The notes under the pieces are model-generated. The model was not told the DNA's origin. It did not search any database and was given only the letters and a program-made list of their open reading frames with translations. Shown here piece after piece: positions 18,470 to 21,476 of a stretch of DNA of 21,476 nucleotides. Origin of the DNA: Flavobacteriales bacterium UBA979 (GTDB lineage Bacteria; Bacteroidota; Bacteroidia; Flavobacteriales_D; Sanyastnellaceae). The stretch is taken from NCBI GenBank assembly GCA_002292325.1, contig DBBR01000035.1:1-21476 (forward strand). The letters run 5' to 3'. The position numbers and the translations under genes are program-made. Position 1 is the stretch's first letter. Each line of letters starts with the position of its first letter.

Positions 18470-19615
18470 GTGCGCAATTTCTTGATCATCGCGATTTGCA
18501 GTGTGCTGGCCTGGGTTGCCAGCCAACCTTTGCATGCCCAGTATACCGATACGGAGTTCTGGCTGGGATCGGGAGTGAGTCAATCCATTAACAAAGACCT
18601 TTCATGGTCGTTGCAATGGGAAAACCGCTGGACTCAGGGGATGCGCTGGCACGATCAAGGATTGGTGGATGCCGCCCTTGAATACGACCTGAATAAGCAC
18701 TGGAGTTTGAACGCACAATGGCGTTTTTCGGAGCGTCAATTGGCGGAAGGGGGATACGCGACTCGGCGCAGGGGTGCGCTGCGATTGCTGGGGGATTGGA
18801 AGGCGGGTGGCGGCAAAGTCAAGGGCCGTTTGATGTGGACAGAGAGCTGGAATCCACTGCTGGGATGGGAGGATATACAAACCCGTACGTGGGAACCAAC
18901 GACGAGAATGCGCTTGGGATATGTTCACGCGCTTGCGTCGCAGACTCGGGCGGAAGTGAGTTGGGAATTGTTTTACCGCGGAGATGGCCAATGGAGCGAA
19001 CGACGTCAGGCGTCTGCTTCGTGGGATGTATCCAAATACTGGGCCGTGGGCGCATCGTATATGTTTGGAAATACATGGAAGGATGATGACCCTTGGCGGG
19101 CGCACGTGCTGAGAATAAAAACGACCTGGACTTTGCCTTCGGTGAGAAAAATCCGGCGGACCTCGCCACCTGCGCGCATATACAAGGATGGAAATGCGGT
19201 TGGTTCGAGGAAGATGTCAGCATGTCCGCCGTGCAAGGTCAATCAACTGCGTCTCACGGAGGTGAATGGCAAGGGTGAACCGGCGGATTTCATCGAATTG
19301 TTCAATGAAGGAGACGCTCCATGTGATTTGAAGGGGTGGAGAATTACCGAGGCATTGGATCGTTCAGGATGGACGTTTCCGTCGGTGGTGCTTCCAGCGT
19401 CTGCCTGTTGGTTGGGCTTCGAAGGAGGCCGAAACTCATTTGATTTTGGTATTTCTGCTGACGGGGAAACGCTGTTTTTGATTGGACCAAACGGTGTAAA
19501 TTTTCAAAAACACCTTGTGCTGGAATCGACAGAATATCGCTCTCAAGGGGTTGATAAATCAGGAGTTTGGAACATTTTTGAACCTTCTCCAGGCTTGGTC
19601 GAGTACCGTAAATAA
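18470..19615 (+). CDS. DUF2490-like outer-membrane beta-barrel with C-terminal lamin-tail domain
   Basis: The 381-residue product starts with GTG 18470 and a signal peptide cleaved near residue 23 (QPLHA/QY). Residues ~27-225 have the pattern of a DUF2490-type outer-membrane barrel: alternating aromatic and polar strands such as TEFWLGSGVSQSINKDLSWS, RWRFSERQ-like repeats, YMFGNTWKDDDP, and an aromatic end LRIKTTW. A basic linker (226-257) contains CPPC (252-255). Residues ~258-378 look like a lamin-tail (LTD) immunoglobulin-like domain: LRLTEVNGKG, DFIELFNEGDAPCDLKGWRI, GWTFPSVVLPASACWLGF, FGISADGETLFLIGPNG and WNIFEPSPG. The frame is continuous, with no sign of a frameshift. The job is unknown. 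An exposed LTD might bind surface polymers or nucleic acid, but this is inference. It pairs with the upstream lipoprotein. Confidence 0.75.
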   Translation: MRNFLIIAICSVLAWVASQPLHAQYTDTEFWLGSGVSQSINKDLSWSLQWENRWTQGMRWHDQGLVDAALEYDLNKHWSLNAQWRFSERQLAEGGYATRRRGALRLLGDWKAGGGKVKGRLMWTESWNPLLGWEDIQTRTWEPTTRMRLGYVHALASQTRAEVSWELFYRGDGQWSERRQASASWDVSKYWAVGASYMFGNTWKDDDPWRAHVLRIKTTWTLPSVRKIRRTSPPARIYKDGNAVGSRKMSACPPCKVNQLRLTEVNGKGEPADFIELFNEGDAPCDLKGWRITEALDRSGWTFPSVVLPASACWLGFEGGRNSFDFGISADGETLFLIGPNGVNFQKHLVLESTEYRSQGVDKSGVWNIFEPSPGLVEYRK

Positions 19616-19646
19616 GTGAAGTTGAAATTTTTGTCCACAGGATGTC

Positions 19647-19677
19647 TTGGGTTGTAAACATCCGTTTGCTATCTTCG
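19647..19677 (+). promoter_or_regulatory. Candidate promoter of the rplM-rpsI operon
   Basis: TTGG at 19647-19650 and TATCTTCG at 19670-19677 are separated by 19 bp, close to the Bacteroidota TTTG/TAnnTTTG pattern. Transcription would begin near 19682-19684, giving a leader of about 40 nt before the GTG start. A small stem CCCC-AATTTC-GGGG (19681-19694) sits at the expected 5-prime end of the message. Confidence 0.55.
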
Positions 19678-19722
19678 CACCCCCAATTTCGGGGAGAATT
19701 TGAACTATCAAAACACTGAGCT

Positions 19723-20172
19723 GTGGATACTTTGAGCTACAAAACCCGCTCCATCAACAAGGAGAACGCAGAAAAGAAGTGGTTGCTTGTTGATGCTGAG
19801 GGCCAGACATTGGGCCGATTGGCATCCGAAGTCGCGAAGCGTCTTCGTGGAAAGCACAAGACCAACTTTACACCACATGCTGATTGTGGGGACTTCGTTA
19901 TTGTAGTCAATGCAGAGAAGGTTGTTTTGACGGGAAACAAATGGGACAGCAAAGAATACATTCGGTACACAGGTTACCCCAGTGGCCAGCGTAAACGAAC
20001 GGCGCGTGAGCAAATGAAGCGTAAGCCTTTTGCTATGGTAGAAGATGCTGTACGCGGAATGCTTCCAAAGAATTCTTTGGGACGCGAAATTTTCCGAAAC
20101 CTGCACGTTGTTGTGGGCCCGGACCACAAACACGAAGCTCAGCAACCTGAGACATTCACACTGAACGCTTGA
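19723..20172 (+). CDS. rplM: 50S ribosomal protein L13
   Basis: The 149-residue product begins at GTG 19723 with [14 protein letters not shown], the N-terminus usual in Bacteroidota L13, so the rare GTG start is preferred. Family motifs are [20 protein letters not shown] (about 20-39), [31 protein letters not shown], and [21 protein letters not shown]13 is an early-assembly protein of the large subunit. The C-terminus [17 protein letters not shown] is normal for the phylum. It is the first gene of the rplM-rpsI-rpsB run, 26 bp ahead of rpsI, and has a good candidate promoter upstream. Confidence 0.97.
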   Translation: MDTLSYKTRSINKENAEKKWLLVDAEGQTLGRLASEVAKRLRGKHKTNFTPHADCGDFVIVVNAEKVVLTGNKWDSKEYIRYTGYPSGQRKRTAREQMKRKPFAMVEDAVRGMLPKNSLGREIFRNLHVVVGPDHKHEAQQPETFTLNA

Positions 20173-20198
20173 ATCGAAAAGCTTGATCATCACATCGC

Positions 20199-20585
20199 AT
20201 GGAAGTAATTAATACATCTGGTCGTCGCAAAACAGCAGTTGCTCGTTTGTACATGAAGCCTGGAAAAGGCAGCGTAACCGTCAACAAAAAGGAGGCGAAC
20301 GCTTATTTCACGACGTCTGTGTTGCAATACAAAGTCAACCAGCCCTTCATGTTGACGGAGACAATCGGTCAATACGACGTTCAAGTGAACGTTGATGGCG
20401 GTGGAATCACCGGTCAAGCCGAAGCCGTGCGGTTGGCGATTTCAAAAGCGTTGATCGAAATCAATCCCGAATGGAAGCCAGCGTTAAAGCAGGTAGGTTT
20501 GACGACACGTGATCCGCGTATGGTCGAGCGAAAGAAATTCGGTCAAAAGAAGGCGAGGAAGAAATCTCAATTCTCCAAGCGTTAA
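20199..20585 (+). CDS. rpsI: 30S ribosomal protein S9
   Basis: The 128-residue product starts MEVINTSGRRKTAVARLYMK, the usual S9 opening, and has GSVTVNKKEANAYF, VNVDGGGITGQAEAVRLAIS and RDPRMVERKKFGQKKARKK. It ends QFSKR; the terminal Lys-Arg tail is the part that reaches the P-site tRNA in the small subunit. Length and motifs are complete. The gene follows rplM by 26 bp and is surely co-transcribed with it. Confidence 0.97.
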   Translation: MEVINTSGRRKTAVARLYMKPGKGSVTVNKKEANAYFTTSVLQYKVNQPFMLTETIGQYDVQVNVDGGGITGQAEAVRLAISKALIEINPEWKPALKQVGLTTRDPRMVERKKFGQKKARKKSQFSKR

Positions 20586-20623
20586 TACCCTCCCTCCACT
20601 AGGAAACTATTTATTGAATTATT

Positions 20624-20699
20624 GTTTAGCATCCAAACCCTTTGGACTCGCCGGATAAACTCCGAACCGACTACCAAGGCGTTGCTTAAACCAGGAAAG
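20624..20699 (+). promoter_or_regulatory. Structured rpsB leader, candidate ribosomal-protein autoregulatory element
   Basis: The 119-bp gap before rpsB can fold well. GTTTAGCA (20624-20631) pairs with TGCTTAAAC (20683-20691) with one bulge, closing a 51-nt interior. Inside are TCCAAA-CCC-TTTGGA (20632-20646, a perfect 6-bp stem) and CGGA-TAAAC-TCCG (20652-20664), alternatively CGCC (20649-20652) with GGCG (20678-20681). The closing helix ends 1 nt before a Shine-Dalgarno-like AGGAAAG (20693-20699), itself 5 nt before ATG 20705. This is the arrangement expected for S2-type feedback on translation; binding by S2 is inference. Confidence 0.55.
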
Positions 20700-20704
20700 T
20701 AAAC

Positions 20705-21476
20705 ATGGAAAAGACAACCTTCGAGCAAATGCTCCAAGCCGGAGTTCACTTCGGCCACCTCAAGCGCAAGTGGAATCCCCACATGGCGCCTTACATCTTC
20801 ACCGAGAAGAAAGGAATTCACATCATTGACCTTCACAAGACAGCTGTCAAACTCGATGAGGCGGCGTCTGCAATGAAGCAAATCGCGAAGAGCGGAAAGA
20901 AGATTCTTTTCGTTGCAACGAAAAAGCAAGCAAAAGCCATCGTTTCTGAGCGAGTGAAGGCCATTGGTATGCCCTACGTAACGGAGCGATGGTCAGGCGG
21001 TATGTTGACGAATTTTGCAACGATTCGCAAGGCGGTCCGCAAAATGTCACAGATTGACAAAATGGAGCAGGATGGAACGTTGAACACCATGTCGAAGCGT
21101 GAGCGCTTGCAGGTGAGTCGTCAGCGCGCCAAGCTGGAAAAGAACTTGGGTTCAATTTCTGATTTAACCCGCATCCCAGCAGCCATTTTTATCGTTGATG
21201 TGGTCAAAGAACACATTGCATTGGCTGAAGCACGAAAGTTAGGCATCCCTGTATTTGCGATGGTGGACACCAATTCGGACCCACGTCCAGTTGATTTCCC
21301 TATCCCATCCAATGACGACGCGGGACGTTCGATTGCATTTGTGATGGATGTTCTGGCTCAATCGATTGCAGAGGGATTGCAGGACCGCAAGGCGGACAAG
21401 GACCAAGCAGACGCTCAAGCGGCGGCCAAGAAGGCCAAAGCCGAAGAGCCAGCTGCGGAAGCCGCTGCACCTGCGG
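20705..21476 (+). CDS. rpsB: 30S ribosomal protein S2 (partial, C-terminus off the right edge)
   Basis: ATG 20705 opens a frame of 257 full codons to the window end with no stop. The protein begins MEKTTFEQMLQAGVHFGHLK and has the S2 motifs KRKWNPHMAPYIF (about 20-32), IHIIDLHKTAVKLDEA, RWSGGMLTNFATIRK, and IPVFAMVDTNSDPRPVDFPI followed by SNDDAGRSIAFVMD. S2 is the late-binding small-subunit protein near the head-platform junction. The visible C-terminal tail is Ala/Lys/Glu-rich (AAKKAKAEEPAAEAAAP), an extension common in Bacteroidota S2. A structured leader and an SD-like AGGAAAG lie just upstream. tsf is expected to follow outside the window. Confidence 0.96.
   Translation, partial: MEKTTFEQMLQAGVHFGHLKRKWNPHMAPYIFTEKKGIHIIDLHKTAVKLDEAASAMKQIAKSGKKILFVATKKQAKAIVSERVKAIGMPYVTERWSGGMLTNFATIRKAVRKMSQIDKMEQDGTLNTMSKRERLQVSRQRAKLEKNLGSISDLTRIPAAIFIVDVVKEHIALAEARKLGIPVFAMVDTNSDPRPVDFPIPSNDDAGRSIAFVMDVLAQSIAEGLQDRKADKDQADAQAAAKKAKAEEPAAEAAAPA

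Noticed and set aside
19220..19236. CPPC motif as a thioredoxin active site
   Set aside because: There is no thioredoxin fold context around it; it lies in a short basic linker.
18690..19300. Frameshift or assembly junction joining the barrel and lamin-tail parts
   Set aside because: The frame is open throughout with consistent composition and no premature stop, so a genuine fusion is the simpler reading, although an indel cannot be excluded from one sequence.
19680..19694. CCCC-AATTTC-GGGG hairpin as a terminator for the upstream gene
   Set aside because: The stem is only 4 bp and no T-tract follows. It lies at the expected transcription start of rplM, so it is treated as part of the leader.
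19708..20193. 161-residue minus-strand open frame across rplM
   Set aside because: Antisense shadow of L13, with no recognisable feature.

Overview
The window looks like chromosomal DNA of a Bacteroidota bacterium, probably from the Flavobacteriales side, at roughly 50% GC. The evidence is a secreted protein with a type IX secretion (T9SS) C-terminal sorting domain, a fused MurF-alanine racemase, the 630-residue Bacteroidota form of amidophosphoribosyltransferase, a DUF5522 micro-protein, and several TAnnTTTG-type -7 promoter boxes. I see no tRNA, rRNA, CRISPR array, insertion sequence or phage gene. Almost everything is housekeeping or ordinary accessory content.

Layout. 1-675 (-): a polytopic membrane protein running off the left edge. 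792-1226 (-): a DoxX-like membrane protein. 1428-2420 (+): a T9SS-exported protein of unknown function. 2454-4346 (-): PurF-type amidophosphoribosyltransferase with its own candidate promoter. 4443-5363 (-): a PLP enzyme of the ACC deaminase/D-cysteine desulfhydrase family. Divergent from it, 5382-8133 (+): a tightly overlapped set of a 53-residue DUF5522 protein, urocanate hydratase (long form) and a pentapeptide-repeat protein. 8215-14864 (+): a complete drug/metal-efflux-type operon (TetR regulator, TolC-like channel, lipoprotein adaptor, RND pump) with a palindromic candidate operator in its promoter. 14861-17970 (-): tdk and the murF-alr fusion, overlapping by 4 bp and converging on the RND gene with overlapping stop codons. 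18060-19615 (+): a small lipoprotein followed by an unusual DUF2490-type outer-membrane barrel carrying a C-terminal lamin-tail domain. 19723 to the right edge (+): rplM, rpsI and the start of rpsB, with a good promoter before rplM and a strongly foldable leader before rpsB.

How the parts work together. The efflux operon forms a self-contained tripartite pump with local repression. tdk and murF-alr serve nucleotide salvage and peptidoglycan precursor synthesis. rplM-rpsI-rpsB is a ribosomal-protein operon. The most interesting items are non-coding or architectural: the rpsB leader with a three-way-junction fold, the nested inverted repeats around the tetR promoter, the barrel/lamin-tail fusion, and the DUF5522 gene hidden in an 18-bp divergent junction with a possibly leaderless start. 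I did not find a convincing entirely new multi-gene system.
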